A stretch of DNA of 64,000 nucleotides from Tannerellaceae bacterium (GTDB lineage: Bacteria; Bacteroidota; Bacteroidia; Bacteroidales; Tannerellaceae), in NCBI GenBank assembly GCA_031280645.1, contig JAITGL010000050.1, positions 10,168 to 74,167 on the forward strand, read 5' to 3'. The number at the start of each line of letters is the position of its first letter. The stretch's first letter is position 1. The position numbers and the translations under genes are program-made. Shown here in pieces: positions 54,199-63,547 of this stretch. The notes beneath the pieces were generated by a model. That model was given only the letters and a program-made list of their open reading frames with translations, was not told the DNA's origin and made no database searches.

Positions 54199-55263
54199 AT
54201 GACACTGCTAATAACCATCATAGCACTCGCGCTTATATTTGATTATATCAACGGCTTTCACGACGCAGCCAATTCTATTGCAACTATCGTTTCCACCAAA
54301 GTTCTTACACCTTTTCAAGCCGTATTGTGGGCTGCAGCGTTTAACTTCGCGGCTTTCTTTATCGCCAAATTTATTATCGGAGAATTCGGAATAGCCAATA
54401 CGGTTGCCAAAGTTGTTGTTGAACAATACATCACATTGCCTGTAATTCTGGCCGGACTTTTGGCCGCAATCTCATGGAACCTGCTTACATGGTGGTTCGG
54501 CATCCCCTCGTCGTCGTCGCACACATTAATCGGAGGATTTGCCGGAGCGGCCCTTGCAAGCGCGCTTCATTTAAACGTAATACATTGGGAAGGGCCAAAG
54601 GGTGTGATCATGATAGCCTCGTTTATCTTCTTGGCCCCCCTTGTGGGAATGGTGGTATCGGCTTCGCTCACAATGCTTATATTCTGGATATGCCGCAAAA
54701 CGCATCCCTATAAGGCCAATAAATGGTTTAAGAAACTCCAGCTCGTATCTTCCGGGCTGTTCAGCATAGGGCACGGGCTAAACGACTCGCAAAAGGTGAT
54801 GGGAATAGTAGGCGCAGCTCTTATCGCCGCCACAAACGATCCGGTAATCTACGCCTCGATGCCCGACTGGATGCACATGACCAAAGCTTCGGAAATGGCC
54901 GATAAAGACCATTTGGCATGGGTGCCCTTAGCATGCTTCACAATGATAGCCCTAGGTACCATGTCGGGAGGATGGCGGATAATAAAAACCATGGGCACCC
55001 GGATAACCAAAGTAACGTCGCTCGAAGGAGTAGCTGCCGAAACGGCGGGAGCAATCACGCTCTTCCTTACCGAGATTGTAAAAATACCGGTAAGCACCAC
55101 CCATACTATTACGGGAGCCATAATGGGAGTGGGAGCAATAAAGCGGCTATCGGCCGTAAGATGGGGAGTTACTAAAGACTTGCTTACGGCCTGGATACTA
55201 ACGATCCCGGTGAGTGCGCTAATGGCTATGATACTATTTTACATCATTAAGATATTTATTTAA
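54199..55263 (+). CDS. pit: Inorganic phosphate transporter, Pit family
   Basis: 354 aa with about ten membrane helices. The two Pit signature repeats are visible: GFHDAANSIATIVSTKVLTP near the start and GHGLNDSQKVMGIVGAALIA in the middle. SSSSHTLIGGFAGAALAS and PVSTTHTITGAIMGVGA are also conserved. It imports phosphate, probably as metal phosphate, driven by the ion gradient. Second gene of the operon with the DUF47 protein; ugd starts 16 nt later and may be co-transcribed. Confidence 0.95.
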   Translation: MTLLITIIALALIFDYINGFHDAANSIATIVSTKVLTPFQAVLWAAAFNFAAFFIAKFIIGEFGIANTVAKVVVEQYITLPVILAGLLAAISWNLLTWWFGIPSSSSHTLIGGFAGAALASALHLNVIHWEGPKGVIMIASFIFLAPLVGMVVSASLTMLIFWICRKTHPYKANKWFKKLQLVSSGLFSIGHGLNDSQKVMGIVGAALIAATNDPVIYASMPDWMHMTKASEMADKDHLAWVPLACFTMIALGTMSGGWRIIKTMGTRITKVTSLEGVAAETAGAITLFLTEIVKIPVSTTHTITGAIMGVGAIKRLSAVRWGVTKDLLTAWILTIPVSALMAMILFYIIKIFI

Positions 55264-55279
55264 ATAACACCCACGATTT

Positions 55280-56593
55280 ATGAAAATAGCAATAGTAGGA
55301 ACCGGATACGTAGGTCTCGTTACAGGCACATGCTTCGCCGAGATGGGCACCGACGTATACTGTGTAGACATCGACCGTACTAAAATTGAAAACCTACGTA
55401 ATGGGATAATTCCCATATACGAGCCTGGCCTTGAAGAAATGGTTAACCGCAATTACCAGGCCGGACGGCTTAAATTTACCACCAGCTTAGCCGAATGTAT
55501 CAACGACGTTGAAGTATTATTCTCTGCCGTAGGCACTCCGCCCGACGAAGACGGCAGCGCCGACCTCCGCTACGTACTTGACGTTGCCCGCGAAATAGGC
55601 CGAACAATGAACCATTATGTTTTGGTAGTAACCAAGAGCACCGTTCCGGTTGGAACCGCCGCAAAAGTAAAGCAAGCCATCTGCGAAGAACTCGAAAAGA
55701 GAGGCATAGACATCCCGTTCGACATTGCCTCCAATCCTGAGTTCCTGAAAGAAGGAGCGGCTATTAAAGATTTTATGAGCCCTGACAGGGTAGTAGTAGG
55801 CGTTGAATCGGAGCAGGCCGAGAAACTGATGAGCAAGCTCTACCGTCCCTTCCTACTCAACAACTTCAGAGTGATTTTTATGGACGTTCCCTCGGCCGAA
55901 ATGACCAAGTATGCCGCCAACTCCATGCTCGCCACCCGCATCAGCTTCATGAACGATATTGCCAACCTGTGCGAGATTGTAGGTGCCAACGTTGACATGG
56001 TGCGCAAAGGGATCGGAACCGACGCACGCATCGGCAGCCACTTCCTCTACCCCGGATGCGGCTACGGAGGCTCCTGCTTTCCAAAAGACGTAAAAGCCCT
56101 CATCCAAACTGCAAAGCAAAACGGATACCCGATGCGCCTCCTCCAAGCCGTTGAAGAAGTGAACGAAGACCAAAAAACTCTCCTCTTTCGCAAGCTTAAC
56201 AAGCACTTCGAGGGCGCCCTCTCCCAAAAGCGCATAGCAATATGGGGCCTCGCCTTCAAGCCCGAAACCGACGACATGCGCGAAGCCCCGTCGCTCGTTT
56301 TAATCGACAAGCTACTCGAATCGGGATGCCACGTAAGAGTATACGATCCGGTGGCTATGAACGAAGCCAAAAGAAAACTCGGCGGCAGCCTCTATTATGC
56401 AAAAGACCTGTACGACGCAGTTGTAGACGCTGATACCCTTATCCTCGTTACCGAATGGAAAGAATTCCGCCTCCCATCGTGGCCCGCAGTGAAAAAGCTG
56501 ATGAACATTCCGCTTGTGCTCGACGGCCGAAATATCTATGAAATATCTGATCTTGAGGAAAACGGCTTTACTTATTACCGGATCGGCAAATAG
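55280..56593 (+). CDS. ugd: UDP-glucose/UDP-sugar 6-dehydrogenase
   Basis: 437 aa starting MKIAIVGTGYVGLVTGTCFAEMG (NAD-binding GxGxxG). The active-site Cys is in YPGCGYGGSCFPKDVKALI. STVPVGTA, ASNPEFLKEG and GLAFKPETDDMREAPS are typical of UDP-glucose dehydrogenases. It oxidises UDP-glucose to UDP-glucuronate for surface polysaccharides. The mild alternative is a UDP-N-acetyl-sugar dehydrogenase, but the motifs fit UDP-glucose better. Confidence 0.94.
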   Translation: MKIAIVGTGYVGLVTGTCFAEMGTDVYCVDIDRTKIENLRNGIIPIYEPGLEEMVNRNYQAGRLKFTTSLAECINDVEVLFSAVGTPPDEDGSADLRYVLDVAREIGRTMNHYVLVVTKSTVPVGTAAKVKQAICEELEKRGIDIPFDIASNPEFLKEGAAIKDFMSPDRVVVGVESEQAEKLMSKLYRPFLLNNFRVIFMDVPSAEMTKYAANSMLATRISFMNDIANLCEIVGANVDMVRKGIGTDARIGSHFLYPGCGYGGSCFPKDVKALIQTAKQNGYPMRLLQAVEEVNEDQKTLLFRKLNKHFEGALSQKRIAIWGLAFKPETDDMREAPSLVLIDKLLESGCHVRVYDPVAMNEAKRKLGGSLYYAKDLYDAVVDADTLILVTEWKEFRLPSWPAVKKLMNIPLVLDGRNIYEISDLEENGFTYYRIGK

Positions 56594-56678
56594 CCGGGGC
56601 GGTCGTTCATCCTGAAGATTCTCAATTGTTGTATCGGAGGGGGATAAAAAAGACTTCTCAAGTCCCCATAGAGCTTCT

Positions 56679-56733
56679 AAAGCCATTTACACAGTATTGA
56701 TGCGCTCGATATGTGTAAATGGCTTTAATTTAT
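56679..56733 (+). terminator. Strong hairpin after ugd
   Basis: AAAGCCATTTACACA (56679-56693) pairs perfectly with TGTGTAAATGGCTTT (56712-56726), 15 bp, followed by AATTTAT. The T-tract is weak, so termination is likely but not certain. Confidence 0.65.
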
Positions 56734-56764
56734 GGCTATCTTCGATCCGAAATAATTATCTAAA

Positions 56765-57511
56765 ATGCAAAATATAAAGTTGAAAATATTTGCCGGCGGC
56801 CTGGCTGCCCTTTCCTTAATTGCTCCGCAGACGGCAACGGGGCAAGCAGACAGCGTTGGAGTATTATCGTACGGAACAAGGCTTGCGCCGGTGGTTGTTG
56901 CGGGAGCTCTGCTGTCGTACGGTATTTTGTCGCATACGGTAGAGCCGTTTGAGAGTATTGACAGGGCGGTTAACGATTGGGCCCTGAGGGCTAATAGGCA
57001 TACAAAAGTCGACGATTATTTGCAGTATGCCCCGGCAGTTGCGGTGTTCGGATTCGATTTATGCGGAGTTAAGGCGAAGCATAACTTGCGCGACCGAGCT
57101 TTTGTTACCGCCGGCTCCTATTTGCTATCAACCCTTGCGGTACAGGCCGTGAAGCATACGGTTAGCGTTGCTCGACCCGACGGAGCCGCCGATAACTCCT
57201 TACCGTCGGGGCATACTGCAACAGCCTTTACCGGGGCGCATATTCTTTTCAGAGAATATGGCGCAACCCGGCCTTGGATAGGTATTGCGGGATATGCGGC
57301 CGCTACTTCGACGGGAATTATGAGGGTTATGAACCGAAGGCATTGGCTGGGCGATGTTGCCGCCGGAGCAGGTACGGCCATCGCTTGCGTTGAGGCGAGC
57401 TATTTGTTGCTGCCCGTCTTTCGTAAAATTATTAAGGCGTCTGATAATGTGGCCGTAGCGCCTATAGCCGGCGGGGGATATGTTGGGGCCGGGCTTGTTT
57501 GCTGGTTTTAA
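56765..57511 (+). CDS. PAP2-family membrane phosphatase
   Basis: 248 aa starting MQNIKLKIFAGGLAALSLIAPQ (signal-like). The phosphatase triad is complete: KHTVSVARP, LPSGHTATAFTGAH, and MRVMNRRHWLGDVAAG (Arg-x5-His-x3-Asp). Several hydrophobic helices surround it. It dephosphorylates lipid phosphates such as undecaprenyl diphosphate or phosphatidylglycerol phosphate on the periplasmic side. Context does not fix the substrate. Confidence 0.9.
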   Translation: MQNIKLKIFAGGLAALSLIAPQTATGQADSVGVLSYGTRLAPVVVAGALLSYGILSHTVEPFESIDRAVNDWALRANRHTKVDDYLQYAPAVAVFGFDLCGVKAKHNLRDRAFVTAGSYLLSTLAVQAVKHTVSVARPDGAADNSLPSGHTATAFTGAHILFREYGATRPWIGIAGYAAATSTGIMRVMNRRHWLGDVAAGAGTAIACVEASYLLLPVFRKIIKASDNVAVAPIAGGGYVGAGLVCWF

Positions 57512-57666
57512 AGCGGGATAACTGCCGGCTGTTACCGGGGAGGATTGGTTGGGTGTTTTGCATTGGGTTGTTTATGATTTTTAAGTTGTGATTTTTTGCA
57601 GGTGTTTAAACCAAACCTTTATCGCCTTGTCTATCCAATTACAATAACAATTTATTCAGTTAAACA

Positions 57667-60537
57667 ATGCAGAAAAGCAAGCACATCCTGTTGTTAATAT
57701 TTTTAAGTTGCTCTACCCTTCCTTTCTTCGCACAGCAAAGAACCGGCCAGGCCGGCGTTGAAATACGGGGCTCTGTTGTGGAGAAAGCAAATCGCGAACC
57801 GGTTGAACAGGCAACCGTAAGGCTTCTTACCGTTAAGGACAGTACGTTTGTTACAGGAGTACCAAGCGCGAGAAACGGTAATTTTTCGTTGAAGAACATT
57901 AGTCCGGGTAATTATTTAATGCACGTTACATACGTTGGCTTTGAGCCCGTATACCAGCTACTTCAGATATCCGGGCGGACAAATCCGGTTAATGTTGGGC
58001 GTATCGAAATGGTAGATGCGTCGATTCTTCTTGGCGAGGCGATGGTTTTTGGAAAGGCGGCCGAGGTGCAGGTTAGAAACGATACTATTGAATATAACGC
58101 CGATTCGTATAAGGTTCAGGAAGGCGCAGTGCTTGAAGAGCTTGTAAAGCGTATGCCGGGAGCCGAAGTTGACAGCGAAGGCAAAATCACCGTGAACGGT
58201 AAAGAAGTAAAGAAGATTTTGGTTGACGGAAAAGAATTTTTCTCCGACGATCCTAAAGTGGCCTCGAAAAACCTCCCGGCCTCAATGGTCGATAAGGTGC
58301 AGGTGCTCGATCGCAAAAGCGATATGACTATGATGACCGGCTTTGACGACGGATCGGAAGAAACCGTAATCAACCTCGTTGTGAAGCCCGGCATGAAAGA
58401 AGGCTGGTTCGGCAACGTAATGGGTGGATACGGAAGCAAGGAGCGTTACGAAGGCAACGCTGTGCTGAACCGCTTTGTAGACAAAAACCAAATCACCGTG
58501 ATGGGCGGGCTGAACAATACCAACAACATGGGCTTTACCGACTTCGCATCCTCGATGATGCAAGGCGGCGGAGGCGGCGGCGGACGGATGATGTTCGGCG
58601 GCGGAGGCAGCGGTATCACTACCTCTGAAAACATAGGCGTTAACCTGAGCCGCGACTTCTCGCCCAAGTTTACCATCAACGGCAACGTTCGCTATAATGG
58701 AACCGATAACGCCGCCGTAACCGAAAGCTCCACCCAAACATTCCTCCAGAACGATACAACGCGCTTTGCCGACCGGCGAGCTTCGGGCAACCGGGTTAGC
58801 AATAATCTTCGCGGGAATATCCGCCTTGAATGGAAACCGGATACTATGACCACCGTTATCTTCCGACCTAACTTCAGTTACAGTAGCAGCAACGTAATGC
58901 AGGAAGATTCGTCGGTTACAAACCTTGGACTTGGTCGCGACGCCTCTGCTGCCAACTCTCGCCTGAGCGAAGTTCTTTCGCGATCGAGCTCCGACGGCGA
59001 AGGCGTAGAATTTGAAGCCGAACTCGACGTAAGCCGCAAGCTCAACAACAAAGGACGCGTTGTAAGCGCATCGCTCGAAGGTGGATTCGGCAATACAAAG
59101 CAAAATGGACTGAACTACTCCAACTCAGCATACTTTGACGGAACGCCCGATTACCTGATCGACCAGATATACAAGTACAACAATACAAACTCAAACTATC
59201 GCCTCTTTCTATCATGGGTAGAGCCCCTGGGGCGTAACAACTTCCTACAGCTAAGCTATCGCTACTCGAAGCGCAACCAAAATTCGGATCGGCCGATATT
59301 CATGGCCGACGACAAAGGCGATTACACCATACGCGACACGAGCTACATCGAAAAATATAACTACGACTTCACCTCGCAACGCGCCAGCCTCAGCTTTAAA
59401 GCCGTTAGGGCAAAATACAACGCTACGATCGGAGCCAACCTCGATCCATCGTCGAGCAAGGGAGATATATACAAAGACGGGCAGGTGGTTGAAACCATAT
59501 CGCGCTCCGTACTCAACCTTTCGCCCACATTGCAGTTCAATTACCTGTTCAGCCGGCAGTCGAACCTCCGGATCGACTATAACGGACGGGCCAGCGAACC
59601 CAGCATGACCCAGCTCCAGCAAGTGCGCGACGTTACCGACCCCAACAATATCGTGATCGGTAACCCCAACCTCGATCCGAGCTACAACCACAACATGCGT
59701 ATCAACTTCCGGCGCTTCATCCCCGAACGGCAAACAGCCCTCATGATCATGGTCGGCGGAAACTATACCCTCAACGCCATAGTAAACGACGTAACCAACC
59801 TCCCCGGCGGAGCCAAACGCACCACCTACACCAACATGGACGGAGCCTACAACGGCAACCTCGGCTTCATGATGAACACCCCGATACGATATAAAAACGG
59901 CTTCTCGAAATTCTCCGTAAGGTCGATGACAATGGGCAACTACACAAACAGCAATTCGCTTATCGACGGCTCCGTGAGCAACACCAAAACATTCTTTGTA
60001 ACGGAAAACGCCGGCATCGACTACCGTTCCAACTATTTCGATATCGGCCTCGGAGGCAACGTTACTTATAACAACACCCAATACTCCCTCCGACCCGACG
60101 AAAAAGTTAACACCTTCCGCTACGGCGCAGATGCCAACACCGCAATTTACCTCTACAACATCGCCCCCGTGCTCCCACTAACCATCGAGAGCGACATACG
60201 ATACTCAACCACCTCCGGCTTCTCCGATTCGTACACCCAAAAGGAAGTGATGTGGAACGCATCCATCGCGTCAAAGCCCCTACCGATGCTGAAAGGCACA
60301 GGCACAATCCGGCTCAAGGTATACGACATATTGCAGCAGCGCAGCAATATCACCAACTCCTTTTCCGACAATATGTACTCCGAATCGCGAAGCAACACCC
60401 TCAACTCATACTTCATAGTACACTTTATTTATCGCTTCAGCATCTTTAAAGGCGGAGCCGGCATGCAAGACGCCTTCGGAGGCAATCGAGGCTTCGGCCC
60501 CGGAGGCCCTCCCGGAGGAGGCCGACGCGGCGGATGA
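57667..60537 (+). CDS. Outer-membrane beta-barrel protein with carboxypeptidase-like N-domain (TonB-receptor-like)
   Basis: 956 aa starting MQKSKHILLLIFLSCSTLPFFAQ (signal peptide). Residues about 30-115 are a carboxypeptidase-regulatory-like beta sandwich (VEIRGSVVEKANREPVEQATVRLL). Residues about 130-230 are plug-like (VLEELVKRMPGAEVDSEGKI, VNGKEVKKILVDGKEFFSDD). From about 240 on it is a large barrel ending VHFIYRFSIFKGG. Gly-rich tracts lie at residues of about 297-317 and at the very C-terminus (GPGGPPGGGRRGG). No SusD partner follows, so the substrate is unknown. Confidence 0.9.
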   Translation: MQKSKHILLLIFLSCSTLPFFAQQRTGQAGVEIRGSVVEKANREPVEQATVRLLTVKDSTFVTGVPSARNGNFSLKNISPGNYLMHVTYVGFEPVYQLLQISGRTNPVNVGRIEMVDASILLGEAMVFGKAAEVQVRNDTIEYNADSYKVQEGAVLEELVKRMPGAEVDSEGKITVNGKEVKKILVDGKEFFSDDPKVASKNLPASMVDKVQVLDRKSDMTMMTGFDDGSEETVINLVVKPGMKEGWFGNVMGGYGSKERYEGNAVLNRFVDKNQITVMGGLNNTNNMGFTDFASSMMQGGGGGGGRMMFGGGGSGITTSENIGVNLSRDFSPKFTINGNVRYNGTDNAAVTESSTQTFLQNDTTRFADRRASGNRVSNNLRGNIRLEWKPDTMTTVIFRPNFSYSSSNVMQEDSSVTNLGLGRDASAANSRLSEVLSRSSSDGEGVEFEAELDVSRKLNNKGRVVSASLEGGFGNTKQNGLNYSNSAYFDGTPDYLIDQIYKYNNTNSNYRLFLSWVEPLGRNNFLQLSYRYSKRNQNSDRPIFMADDKGDYTIRDTSYIEKYNYDFTSQRASLSFKAVRAKYNATIGANLDPSSSKGDIYKDGQVVETISRSVLNLSPTLQFNYLFSRQSNLRIDYNGRASEPSMTQLQQVRDVTDPNNIVIGNPNLDPSYNHNMRINFRRFIPERQTALMIMVGGNYTLNAIVNDVTNLPGGAKRTTYTNMDGAYNGNLGFMMNTPIRYKNGFSKFSVRSMTMGNYTNSNSLIDGSVSNTKTFFVTENAGIDYRSNYFDIGLGGNVTYNNTQYSLRPDEKVNTFRYGADANTAIYLYNIAPVLPLTIESDIRYSTTSGFSDSYTQKEVMWNASIASKPLPMLKGTGTIRLKVYDILQQRSNITNSFSDNMYSESRSNTLNSYFIVHFIYRFSIFKGGAGMQDAFGGNRGFGPGGPPGGGRRGG

Positions 60538-60561
60538 TCCTTAACTCATACTTTTATCTAT

Positions 60562-60601
60562 ATATAAAAAGGGCTCAACGTACTCCTGTTGCGTTGAGCC
60601 C
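60562..60601 (-). terminator. Intrinsic terminator of the LVIVD operon
   Basis: Minus strand: GGGCTCAACG, an 11-nt loop, CGTTGAGCCC, then TTTTTATATAT. A perfect 10-bp stem 27 nt past the LVIVD stop; it may also act on the convergent barrel gene. Confidence 0.85.
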
Positions 60602-60627
60602 TTGCCATTGCGCGGAACAAGCCGGCG

Positions 60628-61902
60628 CTAATCTTTCACCACCGGGATTTTACCCATCAGCTTAATATCCTTCGGATCCTTGTAATCGTAAAGATAAAAA
60701 CCGTCGGAGCCGATCATGAAAAGAAAGTTGCCGGCCGGGATCACATCGTAGGCATTTATGTTGCGGAACTGAGCAAGCATGTTGAGACTAATATTCTTCT
60801 TGTCGGCCACGTCGTACACCTTGAGCCCCTCGTCGCCGTCGCAAACAAAGAGAGTATTGCCGTCGACGCCCAGCCCGTAAGGATTGAACATAGGGTAGGA
60901 AGCCAAGAGCTCCGTTTTGCGATAATTGTCGGATAGCTGCACAACGTCGAGCTGGTTGATAGTTCCGCGGCATGTTGTTCCTCCGCGCATCGTAACATAG
61001 GCAACGCTATCCTGAACCACCACCGGGTCGCAGCTCGTTAAATGCGAATAACCCGATACATATATCGGCCTGGCCGGAACCTCCAGGCTGTAAATGAACA
61101 TACCGTTAGGAGCCCCGAAGAAAATATGACCGTCGTGAATAAACATCGTTTCGTAGCCGCCGATATGATCCGACACGATTATATTAGCCTTCGACGCGTC
61201 GAGGTCGAGTACCTTCAGTTGAAAGTCGCTCATCAGGTAGAGGTAATTTTTATAGATGCCGAAGCGAGCCATCGAACCCGTTTTACCCGACGACGAGCCT
61301 TCGCCCACGCTAAAATCCTTGTCGGGGGCAGACTGCGCAGGCGGCGATGTCTCATAATACCCGCCGCCCCCATAATTTACCTGGAGTTTTTCCCTCTTAA
61401 CGCGCTTAACTTCCCAATCTACAACAATCCCTTTTTGGGCGTCGATGTAGTCGTAGGCCAAAGCCGGGTCTTTAATCGGAGGGATGCTGTACGGGAAAAT
61501 ATTCTCGAGGCGAGCCGTTTGCTTCACACTATTGACGTCGGAAACGTCGAATACAACCAAGTCTACATAATGCTCGGTATATAAGCTCTGGTTGCGGATA
61601 GCTATATCGTTGCATCCCGGCGATTCGATAAAGGTAATGTTACGCGGGCTCGCCGGATTGCTAACGTCGATTACATGAATCCCCTCCTTGGCTTCAACAA
61701 TAAAAAGGTAATTGTCCTTGAAACAAATCTTACCCGGATTTTTCAGCTCGCGGGCCTGAGAAGTAGCGAGCGGCGCGCGCATGGTTTCGTAGTCGAGATA
61801 AACGGGAACGTTCATGTCCGCTTCCAGCGTATGAGTATCCATACACGATGTGGCCAGCGCCAGGGCCAAGCCTGCAAAAAGCAAATTGCCTGATGTTTTC
61901 AT
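60628..61902 (-). CDS. LVIVD-repeat lipoprotein
   Basis: 424 aa starting MKTSGNLLFAGLALALATSCMD; lipobox Cys20. At least six LVIVD-type beta-propeller repeats cover residues 50-420, such as NYLFIVEAKEGIHVIDVSNPASP, LVVFDVSDVNSVKQTARL, LYLMSDFQLKVLDLD, LFVCDGDEGLKVYDVADKK and FLFMIGSDGFYLYDYKDPKD. A Gly/Tyr/Pro-rich insertion lies near residue 180. Probably a surface-exposed or periplasmic propeller of unknown partner. It starts 12 nt after the barrel gene stop, so the two are co-transcribed. Confidence 0.88.
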   Translation of the reverse strand: MKTSGNLLFAGLALALATSCMDTHTLEADMNVPVYLDYETMRAPLATSQARELKNPGKICFKDNYLFIVEAKEGIHVIDVSNPASPRNITFIESPGCNDIAIRNQSLYTEHYVDLVVFDVSDVNSVKQTARLENIFPYSIPPIKDPALAYDYIDAQKGIVVDWEVKRVKREKLQVNYGGGGYYETSPPAQSAPDKDFSVGEGSSSGKTGSMARFGIYKNYLYLMSDFQLKVLDLDASKANIIVSDHIGGYETMFIHDGHIFFGAPNGMFIYSLEVPARPIYVSGYSHLTSCDPVVVQDSVAYVTMRGGTTCRGTINQLDVVQLSDNYRKTELLASYPMFNPYGLGVDGNTLFVCDGDEGLKVYDVADKKNISLNMLAQFRNINAYDVIPAGNFLFMIGSDGFYLYDYKDPKDIKLMGKIPVVKD

Positions 61903-61914
61903 ATCCGTAATAAA

Positions 61915-62544
61915 TTAAAAGGTGACGCCTACCCGGAAAGAGAGGCGGTTATAAAAATAAGTATCCGAATAATAAGGCTTACCGTCGCTCACATACCGCA
62001 GGCTGTGATGCCTGTAACCCGCCGCAACCGTAATACCGAAATCTTTAGTAGCAAGTATGATTATACCAAACTGCGGATTATACATCCAGCCGCCCTCCGA
62101 ACGCTCCGGATCGGGGTTCGTATAAGGCATTGAATTGTAATAGCCGTAATTATACCAGTAAGGATCATAATAACCATACTGCGGCGTTCTTTTATCCTCC
62201 AGCCCAACCATATATCCGGCCTGTAACGTGACAAACGGAATAACGCGGCGGTTGCCGAAACGCCAGGTCAAATTGGCCGATACCGGTATAAAAGCTTCCT
62301 GATAATGCTCTACGCCCACCCCAAGCCCAACCGAAAGATGGTTGATAATGGAGTAATTCAGCCCATAGTGGAGCGTTGGATGAATCTCATCGTTCGGGTT
62401 CCCCCTCAAGATGCCGATCTCGGCCAGGCTTACGAATCGCCCCTGCCGGACAAAGTAGGACAAGCCGCCCTTACCCTCCTGCGCAACAGAGGGAAACATA
62501 ACGGTAAAGAGCATTAGCGCAGTGATAATCGTTTGTTTGTTCAT
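61915..62544 (-). CDS. Outer-membrane beta-barrel protein
   Basis: 209 aa from ATG 62544 (MNKQTIITALMLFTVMFPSVAQ), signal peptide; an ATG 9 nt earlier is possible. Barrel-like strands run throughout (LHYGLNYSIINHLSVGLGVGVEHYQ in two blocks, VIPFVTLQAGYMVG, GITVAAGYRHHSLRY), ending RLSFRVGVTF. A Tyr/Asn/Pro-rich loop lies at about 125-150 (YGYYDPYWYNYGYYNS). Function unknown; first gene of the operon with the LVIVD lipoprotein. Confidence 0.82.
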   Translation of the reverse strand: MNKQTIITALMLFTVMFPSVAQEGKGGLSYFVRQGRFVSLAEIGILRGNPNDEIHPTLHYGLNYSIINHLSVGLGVGVEHYQEAFIPVSANLTWRFGNRRVIPFVTLQAGYMVGLEDKRTPQYGYYDPYWYNYGYYNSMPYTNPDPERSEGGWMYNPQFGIIILATKDFGITVAAGYRHHSLRYVSDGKPYYSDTYFYNRLSFRVGVTF

Positions 62545-62709
62545 AAATAACATGGGATTTAATTATAATCTGACTTCAAAAAAACTTTAATACATCATTA
62601 AGGTAGATGCCCGCCCGGCAGTAAACGCTGCATAATAGCCAAAAGCGCAACCCGTTTTTTCAGTCCGGACTTACAAAAAGCCCCAATAAATCTCGATACC
62701 GAACCATAA

Positions 62710-62875
62710 TATCGCAACGCCTCAAGCAAAGTAGCCGGAAAGCGTTGTCAACCTCGGAAAACCTGCCGGAAACTCCGAGAAGGAATTGTCGACCTCGGAA
62801 AGCTTCCCGGAAATTCCGGCAAGGAATCTTAGGCCTCGGAAAGCTTCCCGGAAATTCCGAAAAGCAAAGATTATA
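62710..62875. repeat. Array E: 41-bp tandem repeats, about 4 units
   Basis: CCTCGGAAA recurs at 62752, 62793 and 62834 (41 bp apart), with a weaker copy (CCTCAAGCAAA) at 62710. Each unit holds TCGGAAAGCTTCCCGGAAA with inverted GGAAAGCTTCC, followed by ATTCCGnnAAGGAAT. It lies between the barrel gene and the thiamine pyrophosphokinase gene. The remaining non-array bases of this gap (62545-62709) show nothing else. Confidence 0.85.
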
Positions 62876-62901
62876 ACGCTGTTACCGGCAAAGTAAGCCC
62901 C

Positions 62902-63534
62902 TTACAACTCAATCGGCCTGTAAAGAATCGCGCCGCCGCCCTCAACCGTGATGCAAAACTCGCCGCCCAGAACTTCGTTAAGGCTGCCTTGCCACCACGA
63001 ATCAAGGCTACGGTTGTCGAGCGGCCATCGCAATCCGGCCGATGTTATCCTTACGCCAGGGCGGGGAGTAAATATCGAAACCTGCCTGCCTGCCTCGGAT
63101 GCAAACGCGGCCGAGCCGCTTATGGGGGTGAAAAGCCCGTAGTCGGTCAGCATTTCCACTCTGTTTATCAGGCCGGCATAGTCGAGCAGGAGGGAGATGT
63201 TGCCCAGGGTATGGTCGTCGCGCAGGCCGGCGGCTCCGAGTATTAAGGCTTCGCTATGGCCTGCGCCGGCGGCGTATCGCACGGCCTTGGTGAGGTCGTT
63301 GGTTTCCTGCTCGGCAACGTGGTGGAGGCGGTCGGCGTAAACGAGGCGAAGCTTGGGCGGGAGGCTGTCGAGGTCGCCCACAATGGCGGCGGGCTTTATT
63401 CCGCGTCGATGCAATCCGGCTGCCGCGCCGTCGCAGGCAATCACCGTTGAGGCTTCCTTGAGGCAACGGAGGGGTAGGGGAGAGGCGGGGTAGCTTCCGT
63501 TAGCCATGATAACGCAGCTGTAAGGGGCAAACAT
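62902..63534 (-). CDS. Thiamine diphosphokinase
   Basis: 210 aa starting MFAPYSCVIMANGSYPASPLPL. Catalytic-domain motifs: VIACDGAAAGLHRRG, AAIVGDLDSLP, QETNDLTKAVRYA (metal/nucleotide) and GAAGLRDDHTLGNISLL. The C-terminal thiamine-binding beta domain has SAGLRWPLDNRSLD. It makes thiamine diphosphate from thiamine and ATP. It lies 13 nt downstream of a TonB-dependent receptor gene, a pairing known for thiamine uptake in Bacteroidota. No pnuT-type permease follows. Confidence 0.93.
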   Translation of the reverse strand: MFAPYSCVIMANGSYPASPLPLRCLKEASTVIACDGAAAGLHRRGIKPAAIVGDLDSLPPKLRLVYADRLHHVAEQETNDLTKAVRYAAGAGHSEALILGAAGLRDDHTLGNISLLLDYAGLINRVEMLTDYGLFTPISGSAAFASEAGRQVSIFTPRPGVRITSAGLRWPLDNRSLDSWWQGSLNEVLGGEFCITVEGGGAILYRPIEL

Positions 63535-63547
63535 ATTGCAGGGGGAG

